A stretch of DNA of 64,000 bases from RHKX01 sp046330415. GTDB taxonomy: Bacteria > Actinomycetota > Thermoleophilia > Solirubrobacterales > 70-9. Position 1 is the stretch's first letter; each line of letters opens with the position of its first letter. Positions 1 to 6,956 of this stretch are shown here, one piece after another. Both the position numbers and the translations under genes were made by a program. The DNA lies in the NCBI GenBank assembly GCA_046330415.1, contig JAXLSW010000024.1, positions 16,607-80,606 of the forward strand. Reading direction: 5' to 3'. The notes beneath the pieces are model-generated. The model was not told the DNA's origin. It searched no databases and worked only from the letters and a program-made list of their open reading frames with translations.

Positions 1-52
1 GGGCTCTTGCTCGAGAAGTGGGCGCCTGGAGCGAGTAACTATCTGGCTGGCG

Positions 53-169
53 TTTTCCCGCTCGGGATCATTCCCACCTGAAGCACTGCGACGCTGGGCG
101 GATTGTCCCGCTCGGGATAAATCGGCTTGAAGTTTGCACGCCGGTCGGTCTATTGTCCCGAGCGGGAAA
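53..169 (+). promoter_or_regulatory. hipBA promoter with three palindromic operators at 50-bp spacing
   Basis: Three copies of a 12-bp inverted repeat TCCCG-NN-CGGGA lie at 56-67, 106-117 and 156-167, each starting exactly 50 bp after the previous one. A promoter-like pair TTGAAG (127-132) and TATTGT (151-156) with an 18-bp spacer overlaps the last operator, and the HTH start codon follows at 170, so the mRNA leader would be only a few bases. By analogy with HipB autorepression at hip operators, the sites are probably bound by the downstream HTH protein. The spacing is read directly; binding is inferred. Confidence 0.75.
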
Positions 170-391
170 ATGACTCGTTCAGATCCGATCACAGATCCGG
201 TGGCCCTTGGTCGTCTCATCAGGGCCCGGCGGCTCGATGCCGGGCTCACGCAGGGTGAGCTCGCGGATGCCGCCGGCACTTCGTTGCGGCTCGTGTCCGA
301 GGTCGAGCGAGGGAAGGCGAACGCCAGGCTCGAGAGCGTGCTCAAGCTGCTGCGAGAGCTCGGCCTGGAGATCCGGCTGGAGTCGCGATGA
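170..391 (+). CDS. HipB-like XRE-family antitoxin/autorepressor
   Basis: This 73-residue protein is almost entirely one Cro/C1-type helix-turn-helix domain (about residues 13-65), with the LTQGELADAAG helix and the VSEVERGK recognition segment typical of HipB-type antitoxins. It lies directly upstream of a HipA-like kinase and overlaps it by 4 bp (ATGA), so the two are translationally coupled. A longer reading from 134 is possible but would translate through the third operator, so the ATG at 170 is preferred even though no Shine-Dalgarno is visible. Expected role: bind the kinase toxin and repress the operon through the three upstream palindromes. Confidence 0.85.
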   Translation: MTRSDPITDPVALGRLIRARRLDAGLTQGELADAAGTSLRLVSEVERGKANARLESVLKLLRELGLEIRLESR

Positions 392-1668
392 GCGCGCTTG
401 ACGTGCACCTTCATGACAGGCGGCTCGGCACGCTCGAGCGGATCGAGGGAGGCCGCCTGCGGTTCACCTACGACGGGGGCGTTGAGGCCGACATGCGCCC
501 GCCGCTGTCGCTGTCGTTGCCGGTCAGGACCGAGGCGTACGAGGACGCGGAGTGCCGAGGCTACTTCTCCGGGCTGCTGCCGGAAGGGGGGTTCCTGCGT
601 GGCGTCGCGAGGGCATTCGGCGTGTCGGCTTCTAATGCGTTCTCGGTGCTCGACGCGATCGGGGGCGAGTGCGCTGGTGCCGTCTCCCTGTCGCCGTCGG
701 GAGCTGAGAGGCCGGCTGCCGGTGGTCCGAGGTGGCTCGACCCGCCGGAGCTCTACGAGGTCTTGGCGCAGACGCCCGAGAGGATCATGGCGACCGGCAT
801 CGACGGCGAGGGCCTGCGTCTGTCCCTGGCTGGCGCCCAGGAGAAGTTGCCGGTCATGTTCGAGGGAGGCCGGGTGGGGGTCACCGGTGGCGATCCGCCG
901 AGTACGCACATCGTCAAGCTGCCGATCCCCGGTTATCAAGACACCGTCGCCAACGAGAACTACTGCCTTGCGCTCGCTGCGGCGAGTGGCTTGACGGTTG
1001 CCGAGTCCGATGCGCGGTCCTCAGGCGCTTCTGACGCCTCTGACGAAGCCGACGATTCCATCCCGTTCCTCCTAGTTACCCGCTACGACCGCGTGGAAGG
1101 CCCGGTGCGGCGGCTCCACCAGGAGGACCTATGCCAGGCGCTCGGCCGTCCTCCCGAGGTCAAGTACGAGGCCGAGGGTGGTCCTTCGGTCCGGGACTGC
1201 GCCGACCTGATGACCCGGCACTCGGCGATTCCGGCGCGCGACCGGCTCGCGTTCTGCGACGCGCTGCTGTTCAACCTCGTGATCGGCAATCACGACGCCC
1301 ACTCCAAGAACTACTCGCTGCTTCTCGAAGGTCCTGACACGCCGCGGCTCGCCTCCCTCTACGACCTGCTCTCAACCGCGATCTACCCCAATCTCTCCCG
1401 AAAGCTCGCGATGCGTTACGGAGGGGAGGACCGGCCCGGGTACATAGAGCGCCGACATCTCGATCGCCTTGCGCAGGATCTGGGGATGCGGGGGCCCGCA
1501 CTGGCGCGACGGGCGGCCGCCTTGGCGGATCGTGTGGAGGCGGGCGTACCACTGGCCGATGAGCGGGCGGCTGCCCATTTCCGGGACCCGGAGATCCTCG
1601 CCAAGATCAAGGATCGCGTCGAGGCGGGGCTGAAGATCCTCCGAAGGGCGACGGTCTCGCCGAACTGA
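388..1668 (+). CDS. HipA-like serine/threonine kinase toxin
   Basis: The 426-residue protein has the HipA fold order: an N-terminal subdomain (about 1-105), then the kinase core. The conserved SLAGAQEKL segment (146-154) corresponds to the HipA P-loop, whose serine is the autophosphorylation site in E. coli HipA. THIVKLP (173-179) and the NE pair at 189-190 match the ATP-binding lobe. GNHDAHSKN (300-308) carries the catalytic Asp303, and LYDLLS (324-329) carries the metal-binding Asp326. All key residues are present and length is normal (about 430), so the toxin looks intact. Family knowledge: HipA phosphorylates translation factors such as glutamyl-tRNA synthetase and induces dormancy; the substrate here is unknown. 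It forms a bicistronic module with the preceding HTH gene. Confidence 0.92.
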   Translation: MSALDVHLHDRRLGTLERIEGGRLRFTYDGGVEADMRPPLSLSLPVRTEAYEDAECRGYFSGLLPEGGFLRGVARAFGVSASNAFSVLDAIGGECAGAVSLSPSGAERPAAGGPRWLDPPELYEVLAQTPERIMATGIDGEGLRLSLAGAQEKLPVMFEGGRVGVTGGDPPSTHIVKLPIPGYQDTVANENYCLALAAASGLTVAESDARSSGASDASDEADDSIPFLLVTRYDRVEGPVRRLHQEDLCQALGRPPEVKYEAEGGPSVRDCADLMTRHSAIPARDRLAFCDALLFNLVIGNHDAHSKNYSLLLEGPDTPRLASLYDLLSTAIYPNLSRKLAMRYGGEDRPGYIERRHLDRLAQDLGMRGPALARRAAALADRVEAGVPLADERAAAHFRDPEILAKIKDRVEAGLKILRRATVSPN

Positions 1669-1702
1669 TCGGCGCGGCCGTCGAGGCGCGACTTATTGCT
1701 GG

Positions 1703-1750
1703 TTCGGCACAGATTCGGCACATGTGGGTCTTGATCGGTCACATGTGGGT
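1703..1750 (+). repeat. Two sets of short direct repeats upstream of the AbiEi-like gene
   Basis: TTCGGCACA occurs at 1703-1711 and 1714-1722 (11-bp period), and CACATGTGGGT occurs at 1719-1729 and 1740-1750 (21-bp period). The second repeat contains the palindrome CACATGTG. Periods near one and two helical turns place the copies on the same DNA face, as in an operator array. The set lies just before the start at 1766. Function is inferred from position only. Confidence 0.5.
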
Positions 1751-1765
1751 GGGCAGGGTGGGGGC

Positions 1766-2095
1766 ATGTCTGATCACGAGCCGATTCACGTCACCGTCCC
1801 TGGCAGCCCCGACGATCCTCGCGTGCCCAAGAGCATGCCCGGCGTCGTCGTCCACCACGTCCCTGAGTTGCACCCTGACGACGTCTGCATCTTCCGTGGG
1901 ATCCGTATGACGACCCCATCGCGAACCCTCATCGACCTCGCCGAGGTGATGGACAAGGAGGAGTTGCGCGGGTGTTTCGCCCGCGCCGAGGAGCAGGGGC
2001 TCCTCGATCCAGAGCAGCTGGCAGCCGCACGGGCTCGGGTGGAGTGGAGGCCGTCCCTGGCGATGCTCGACGAGGTGATCGCCGAGTTCGCTTGA
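1766..2095 (+). CDS. AbiEi-type antitoxin-like protein, probably a truncated fragment
   Basis: The 109-residue product contains a segment (about 27-75) with VTTP-type features, here MTTPSRTLIDLAEVM, resembling the central domain of type IV AbiEi antitoxins and actinobacterial DUF559-type proteins. In that family it is normally preceded by a winged-helix domain and often followed by a nuclease-like domain; both are absent. The ATG at 1766 lies after a G-rich stretch; a longer start at 1724 would read through the repeats. No toxin partner is adjacent, although an AbiEii-like nucleotidyltransferase lies 0.7 kb away beyond dedA. It may be a relic or an orphan antitoxin. Confidence 0.55.
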   Translation: MSDHEPIHVTVPGSPDDPRVPKSMPGVVVHHVPELHPDDVCIFRGIRMTTPSRTLIDLAEVMDKEELRGCFARAEEQGLLDPEQLAAARARVEWRPSLAMLDEVIAEFA

Positions 2096-2115
2096 TGCAC
2101 CGAGGGATGGACCGC

Positions 2116-2733
2116 CTACGCCGCCGAGCGGCCTCGCTTCATCCACCAGGCGACCCCGATGCCGGCCGCGAGCACGACGGCGCCGAGGACCACCTTCCCG
2201 GTCGGGCCGACGATGTGGTCGACGCGGTCGTAGTTGCTGCCGAGGGCCCAGCCCGCGCCGATCAGGGCGGCGTTCCAGATGGCGGAGCCGGCGGCGGTGA
2301 GGAGGGCGAAGCGCCCGACCGGCATCTCCGAGAGTCCGGCTGGGATGGAGACGATGCTGCGCAGGCCGGGGATCATGCGGCCGCCGAAGACGAACCAGGC
2401 CCCCCAGCGGTCGAACCACTCGTCGGCACGGTCCATGTCGGCATCGCTGATCCGCAGGACGCCGCCGTAGCGGAGGAGCAGGGGCCGACCGCCGCCGCGG
2501 CCGATTGCGTAGATGATCAGGGCGCCGAGGACCGATCCGATCGTCGCCGCGAGGACCGCCAGCGGGTAGTTGAAGTGCCCGGTTCCGACGTAGAAGCCGG
2601 CGGCCGGGAGGATCAGCTCGGAGGGGATCGGCGGGACGAGGTTCTCGAGCAGGATCAGCGCGGCCAGCCCGGGGTATCCCGCGTTCTCGACGCTGTCGCG
2701 GGCCCAGTCGCTCACGGAGGCCGTCAGGATCAT
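2116..2733 (-). CDS. DedA-family membrane protein
   Basis: This 205-residue integral membrane protein shows the DedA/SNARE-associated signature: ENLVPPIPSELILPAAGF near the N-terminus, a glycine-rich GRGGGRP segment, then GRMIPGLRSIVSIPAG followed by RF and GSAIWN. DedA proteins are linked to polyprenyl-phosphate or lipid flipping and membrane homeostasis; the substrate cannot be read here. The ATG at 2733 is preferred over 2766 because it keeps the usual DedA N-terminus and is preceded by TACCGT then 8 nt, matching the leaderless pattern seen elsewhere in this window. It is convergent with the AbiEi-like fragment and divergent from the nucleotidyltransferase gene. Confidence 0.88.
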   Translation of the reverse strand: MILTASVSDWARDSVENAGYPGLAALILLENLVPPIPSELILPAAGFYVGTGHFNYPLAVLAATIGSVLGALIIYAIGRGGGRPLLLRYGGVLRISDADMDRADEWFDRWGAWFVFGGRMIPGLRSIVSIPAGLSEMPVGRFALLTAAGSAIWNAALIGAGWALGSNYDRVDHIVGPTGKVVLGAVVLAAGIGVAWWMKRGRSAA

Positions 2734-2768
2734 GCGCGCGGACGGTACACATCGAGCGAGGCGCATGA

Positions 2769-2794
2769 GTTATCGTATCTGATAACGCCAACAC
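2769..2794 (+). promoter_or_regulatory. Palindromic operator/promoter of the nucleotidyltransferase-HTH pair
   Basis: An inverted repeat GTTATC-N6-GATAAC occupies 2769-2786 between the divergent dedA and nucleotidyltransferase genes. Its right arm GATAAC also serves as a plausible -10 element, ending 8 nt before the ATG at 2795, so the transcript would be leaderless or nearly so. A repressor bound here would block RNA polymerase directly. Autoregulation by the HTH partner is an inference. Confidence 0.6.
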
Positions 2795-3526
2795 ATGCCC
2801 GAGCCCGCCCAACCCGATCCCTCCAGCGCCAGCCGTGAACTGAGCGCCGTGCTCCGTTCAGCAGCCCGCTCGCAGCAGCTCGTGCCGGACGCCGTGCTCG
2901 TCGGTGGCTCTGCGCCGGCGCTCTATGCGGGACACCGAGACTCGTTCGATTACGACCATGTCGTCGCGGACCTTCGCGATCGCTTCGACGTGGTTCTCGA
3001 AGCGATCGAGTCCGAAGGGGATTGGGTCACCAATCGCGTCGTGCCCGGGGAGCTCATCCTCGGACAGCTCGGCGACATCGAGGCGGGGGTGCGCCAGATG
3101 ATCCGGCGGCGGCCGCTTGAGACCGTCGACGTCGAGATCGAAGGGGCGGGGATCCTCCGGGTTCCAACCGCCGAAGAGGCGTTGCGCATCAAGGCGTTCC
3201 TGATCGTTCGCCGCAACCAGACCCGCGATTACCTCGACACCGCTGCGCTGGCTCACCGCTACGGCCTTCATGGCTCCGCGCGGGTGCTGGCCGACATCGA
3301 CGCCTACTACGGGGACCAGCATGTCGACACGGCGCCTGAGGATCTCGGCGTTGCCTCCCAGCTCGTGCGCCAGCTCGCGGATCCGCGCCCGGCTGATCCG
3401 TCCGTAACGAAGGAGCTCGACTCCTACCGCAACCTCTCCGGCGAGTGGACCGATTGGAAGCACGTGCGCGAGGCGTGCGCAGATCTCGCGGAAGCCATCC
3501 TGGACACCGGGGGCGAGACGACGTGA
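2795..3526 (+). CDS. AbiEii-like nucleotidyltransferase, probable toxin
   Basis: The 243-residue protein carries a polymerase-beta-type nucleotidyltransferase signature: VGGSA at 36-40, then HRDSFDYDH (47-55), with Asp52 and Asp54 as the likely metal ligands. This is the arrangement of AbiEii/AbiGii and MenT-type toxins, which in characterised members transfer nucleotides to tRNA or other targets. The region TAEEALRIKAFLIVRR (169-184) matches the usual central helix with a conserved Lys. The following HTH gene overlaps by 4 bp (GTGA), giving a toxin-first bicistron. Whether it is toxic, and its substrate, are not known from sequence. Confidence 0.75.
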   Translation: MPEPAQPDPSSASRELSAVLRSAARSQQLVPDAVLVGGSAPALYAGHRDSFDYDHVVADLRDRFDVVLEAIESEGDWVTNRVVPGELILGQLGDIEAGVRQMIRRRPLETVDVEIEGAGILRVPTAEEALRIKAFLIVRRNQTRDYLDTAALAHRYGLHGSARVLADIDAYYGDQHVDTAPEDLGVASQLVRQLADPRPADPSVTKELDSYRNLSGEWTDWKHVREACADLAEAILDTGGETT

Positions 3527-3966
3527 GCCTGGCCTTTCGCAATCTCGGCATCGGACCGCAGCGTCCCGTCTCCGAGTGGCCGACGGAGGGAGTCCAAGCT
3601 GCGCTCGAGCGTGGAGGACTGCCGGAATGGCGGCGTTTGGCCATCGCGATTCGGGCGGATCCGTGGGGCCGGACCGCACGGCAGGTCGAGGAGGTGCTCG
3701 GGCACTCCCGCCCTTATGGCGTAGCGCCACTCATGGAGCACGCGCTCGCCGCCGCCCGCGATGCGGCGGAGCTTGTCGAGCGCGACGCCGTGGCATCAGA
3801 GCTCAAGGAGCTCGTCGCTCGGGCGGGCACCACCCAAGCTGAGTTCGCACGCCGCCTCGGGACCTCGCCGCCTCGCCTCTCGAGCTACGTCAACGGCGCG
3901 GTGGTGCCGGCGGCGACGCTGATGGTGCGGGCGCGCACCGTCGCCGCACGCTCCACCGGCGGCTGA
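3523..3966 (+). CDS. HTH protein paired with the nucleotidyltransferase, probable antitoxin
   Basis: The 147-residue protein starts at a GTG inside the stop of the preceding gene. Residues about 95-143 form an XRE-like helix-turn-helix (TTQAEFARRLGTSPPRLSSY). The N-terminal half (WPTEGVQAALERGG, WRRLAIAIRADPWG, RQVEEVLG) is a helical segment probably used to contact the toxin or dimerise. Coupled translation and family context suggest an antitoxin and autorepressor acting at the 2769-2786 palindrome. It is unrelated in visible sequence to classical AbiEi, so the pair is a variant architecture rather than a textbook AbiE system. Confidence 0.72.
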   Translation: MSLAFRNLGIGPQRPVSEWPTEGVQAALERGGLPEWRRLAIAIRADPWGRTARQVEEVLGHSRPYGVAPLMEHALAAARDAAELVERDAVASELKELVARAGTTQAEFARRLGTSPPRLSSYVNGAVVPAATLMVRARTVAARSTGG

Positions 3967-3972
3967 GCCGGA

Positions 3973-4848
3973 CTACGCCTTCGCCTCGGCCTCCGCCGCC
4001 CGCACCGGCGCCGGGGTGAGCGCCGCGGCGCCGATCACCAGCACGAAGGCGAGTACGCGGGCGATACGGCCGAGGGCGTCGTCGGGAACCGGGTCGCCGA
4101 AGACGATCGGCCCGGCGGCGATCGTCAGCGCGTTGGCGGCGACGGTCGTCATCGCGATCACGGGGACGGCCTTTCCGGTCTGCAGGCTCTTGGCCGAGAC
4201 CGTCAGCCCGACGAACGAGGCGACGATGATGACGAGCACGAGGGGGTGGACGAACACGGTCACGACGTTCTCGCCGAAGGTGCTCGTCTGCGCCTTGATC
4301 GCCGTGTCGGAGACGGCCCAGAAGAGCCCGGCGGAGGCTCCCAGAGCGACACCCATGTGCTTGGACCCGTTCCCGGCGAAGCCGACGGCGATCGCGAGCG
4401 CAGCTACCGCTGCCAGGAACGTCCACAGGGTCTCGGCGTCGTAGTCGGAGTGCGCACCGCCGCCGGAGCCCTCGATCGTGGCGGCGAGGAAGGCGAGGCC
4501 GAGCGCGGCGAGGCCGACGCCTATCCACTCCCGGCGCGTCACCGAGTGGGCGAAGAGGCGGTCGGCGACGACCGTCAGCAGGACGAGCCCGCCGGCGATC
4601 ACCGCCTGCACGATCGAGATCGGCGCCAGCGCCAGCGCCGCCACGTGGAACCCCCAGGATCCGATCGCGATGAGGATCCCGGTCACGTACCAGCGGTTCT
4701 TGAACAGCGCGAGCGAGGTCCGCACCGGGCGCCGCCACTCCACCTCGGGCGACTGAACCGCGCCGCGGTGCTTGTAGAGGAAGCCGACGACGGCGAAGAA
4801 CGCGGTCGCGACCGACATCAGGATCCCGATCTGAACGGAGAGGCTCAT
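3973..4848 (-). CDS. DMT-superfamily (EamA-like) membrane transporter
   Basis: The 291-residue protein has about ten hydrophobic segments arranged as two repeats, the hallmark of drug/metabolite transporter or EamA-type permeases. A charged cytoplasmic loop (KHRGAVQSPEVEWRRP) follows the first helix, and a hydrophilic stretch rich in Gly and acidic residues follows the fifth. The ligand cannot be predicted; an inward magnesium-like or amino-acid exporter role are both possible. The ATG at 4848 is preceded at 12 nt by TACCCT, which lies inside a repeated element (4856-4874). Confidence 0.75.
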   Translation of the reverse strand: MSLSVQIGILMSVATAFFAVVGFLYKHRGAVQSPEVEWRRPVRTSLALFKNRWYVTGILIAIGSWGFHVAALALAPISIVQAVIAGGLVLLTVVADRLFAHSVTRREWIGVGLAALGLAFLAATIEGSGGGAHSDYDAETLWTFLAAVAALAIAVGFAGNGSKHMGVALGASAGLFWAVSDTAIKAQTSTFGENVVTVFVHPLVLVIIVASFVGLTVSAKSLQTGKAVPVIAMTTVAANALTIAAGPIVFGDPVPDDALGRIARVLAFVLVIGAAALTPAPVRAAEAEAKA

Positions 4849-4855
4849 CGGAAGC

Positions 4856-5031
4856 GGGGCAGGGTAGCGGGCGGGACCCGGTCTGCGGCGCGTCCCGTGG
4901 TCCTAGGCGGACCACGGCGTGCGTCGCGGGGGACGTGCGAGGCGGGGGCGGGTCTGCGATGCGTTCCGTGGTCCTAGGCGGACCACGCAGGGCGTCGCGG
5001 GAGCCGCGCGAAGGGGCAGGGTAGCGGGCGG
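4856..5031. repeat. Composite repeat with two near-identical hairpins
   Basis: The 19-mer GGGGCAGGGTAGCGGGCGG occurs at 4856-4874 and again at 5013-5031. Between them are two copies of a perfect hairpin: arms CCGTGGTCC/GGACCACGG with loop TAGGC at 4895-4917, and the same core with 8-bp arms at 4967-4987. The hairpins are 72 bp apart and the flanking GGTCTGCG and GCGTCGCGGG words are also repeated, so a 70-bp unit was duplicated. It sits after the 5060-5374 gene and before the transporter start; it may end transcription of the former, but no U-run follows. Confidence 0.75.
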
Positions 5032-5059
5032 CGAAGCCGCGCCCGGTCGATCGGCGTCT

Positions 5060-5374
5060 CTAGGCGACGGTGTCGGGGGGCGTGGGCCCCCCGCCGCCCA
5101 GCGAGTCCGGCGGCGGCTCTGGGGTACCCGGCGCGTCCGGTCGCGCCTCGGCGAGGCCGCGCTCGGCCTCGTCGTCGAGGCGGATCGCGCGGATCGCGTG
5201 CTCGTCGGGAAGCTTGTCGAGGACCTCGCGAATCACCTGATGGACCTCGTGATCCTCGTGACCGAAGTCGTCGAGAAGCGAGTGCAGCGCGGTATGGGTG
5301 ATCTTGAGCTGCGCCGGGGTCAGCTCGAGGTGGTACTTGAACGGGCTCGGCCCGGTGCCGCCTTCTTCGCTCAT
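5060..5374 (-). CDS. Small acidic protein of unknown function
   Basis: The 104-residue product is not recognised. Residues about 12-72 look helical and acidic (LTPAQLKITHTALHSLLDDFG, HQVIREVLDKLPDEHAIRAIRL), and the C-terminus is a disordered Pro/Gly tail. There is no signal peptide, membrane segment or metal motif. It lies 37 nt downstream of nothing on its own strand but 37 nt before the acyltransferase stop on the same strand, so the two are not tightly coupled. Coding is supported by the ATG start, codon bias and a clean stop. Confidence 0.6.
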   Translation of the reverse strand: MSEEGGTGPSPFKYHLELTPAQLKITHTALHSLLDDFGHEDHEVHQVIREVLDKLPDEHAIRAIRLDDEAERGLAEARPDAPGTPEPPPDSLGGGGPTPPDTVA

Positions 5375-5411
5375 CGTCTAGATCGTGCCTGATCCGGCGG
5401 CGCGATGCACC

Positions 5412-6875
5412 TCAGGTCGGCTTCGAGGCCGCGCGCCGGCCGTTGACCCGCTTGGTGGTTGTGCCCTTCGCCGACTTCTCCGAAGCCTTCGCAGCCTCCA
5501 GCAGCTGCTTGATCTCCGCCTCGATGCCCTCCGCGACCAGCGTCACGTCCTCCATCGCGTCGTAGTCGCCGAGCAGGCCGAAGTCGATCTTCCCGTTGTA
5601 GGACATGATCGCGATCGCCAGCGCGTGGTTCTCGGGCAGGAACGCGACCGGGAAGATGTCGAGCAGCTCCCGGCCGAGCACGTAGAGAGGGAACTGCGGG
5701 CCCGGGACGTTGGTGACGATCAGGTTGAACAGGCGGGTGGAGAAGTTGATCCGCGAGGCCTGCGCGAGCAGGGTCGGCGGCGCGAAGTCGTTGAAGCGCG
5801 TGATCATCTCCGCGCCGAGTGCCTTCTTCGAAGACTTGACGTCGTCCATCGCCTCCCGCACAGTCCGCAGGCGCGCGACCGGATCCTCGACGTAGACGGG
5901 CAGCGGCCCGCGCACGGCCGCGATCTGGTTGCCGAGCTCGCCGTGCTGATCCTCGGCCCGGATCGAGACCGGCACCAGCGCCCGCAGCTCCAGCCCCTCG
6001 GTCCGCACGCCGCGGGCGCGCAGCCACCGGCGCATCGCGCCGGCGACCGTGGTCAGGACGACGTCGTTGACGGTGCCGCCGAGCTCTCCCTTGATCCGCT
6101 TCAGATCGGCGAGGTCGCCGCGGACCCAGACGAAGCGCCGGTGCGGACCGATCGGGACGTTGAGAGGCATGTCGGGGGCGGGGTTCGCGAACTCCCAGGC
6201 GACCTCCCCGAGCCCCTCGGCCGCTTGCTGGACGCTGCGCAGCGTCGAGTTCGGTGAGCCGGCGACACCCGCCGCCCTGCGCACCACACCCAGCGGCGCT
6301 CGCGCGGCGCTGCCGAGCCCGCGCGCGGCGAGGGCCGCCCCGGACGGCTCCGGGCGCGGAATCCACTCGCGGGGTGGGCCGGTCGTCTCGGGCACGGGCT
6401 TGACGTCGAAGAGGACCGTCGCGATGTCCACGCCGGAGACGCCGTCGACCAGGGCGTGGTGGGTCTTGGAGATCAGCGCGAAGCGCTTCTTGCGCAGGCC
6501 CTCGACCAGCCACAGCTCCCACAGCGGCTTGGTCCTGTCGAGCTGCTGGGAGAAGACGCGAGCGCCCATCCGCCGCAGCTCGTCCTCGCCGCCCGGGGCG
6601 GGGAGGGCCGAATGGCGGACGTGGTAGCCGAGGTTGAACTGCGGGTCGTCGACCCAGAAAGGCCGGCCGGTCTCGACCGGCGGGAAGGCGAGCTTCTGCC
6701 GGTATCGAGGAACCAGGTGCAGGCGGCTCTCGATGTGGGCGAGCAGGTCGTCGTAGGCCGGCGGCGGCCCCTCGAAGATCGTGATGGCGCCGACGTGCAT
6801 GTGGCTCGTCCCGGATTCGTTCGCGAGGAACGAGGCGTCGATCGCCGAGAGCCGGTCCATGTGTCCCTGTGCCAT
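5412..6875 (-). CDS. WS/DGAT-type wax ester synthase/diacylglycerol acyltransferase
   Basis: The 487-residue protein has the canonical WS/DGAT features: an N-terminal MDRLSAIDASFL block, a PLWELWLVEGL segment (118-127), and the catalytic HHxxxDG motif as HHALVDG (139-145). A C-terminal DUF1298-like half ends in a basic tail rich in Lys, Ala and Arg. These enzymes esterify acyl-CoA to fatty alcohol or diacylglycerol to build storage lipid and are common in actinomycetes. The ATG at 6875 follows TAGGTT plus 6 nt (6882-6887), consistent with a leaderless transcript; an alternative ATG lies at 6860. Confidence in family is high, acceptor preference unknown. Confidence 0.93.
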   Translation of the reverse strand: MAQGHMDRLSAIDASFLANESGTSHMHVGAITIFEGPPPAYDDLLAHIESRLHLVPRYRQKLAFPPVETGRPFWVDDPQFNLGYHVRHSALPAPGGEDELRRMGARVFSQQLDRTKPLWELWLVEGLRKKRFALISKTHHALVDGVSGVDIATVLFDVKPVPETTGPPREWIPRPEPSGAALAARGLGSAARAPLGVVRRAAGVAGSPNSTLRSVQQAAEGLGEVAWEFANPAPDMPLNVPIGPHRRFVWVRGDLADLKRIKGELGGTVNDVVLTTVAGAMRRWLRARGVRTEGLELRALVPVSIRAEDQHGELGNQIAAVRGPLPVYVEDPVARLRTVREAMDDVKSSKKALGAEMITRFNDFAPPTLLAQASRINFSTRLFNLIVTNVPGPQFPLYVLGRELLDIFPVAFLPENHALAIAIMSYNGKIDFGLLGDYDAMEDVTLVAEGIEAEIKQLLEAAKASEKSAKGTTTKRVNGRRAASKPT

Positions 6876-6956
6876 GGGCTGAACCTATCGCCCCGGCCCG
6901 CGCCGCGCCACCGGATCGGTCCCCCGGCGGCCGCTCGCCGGGATAGTCTCGCGGCG

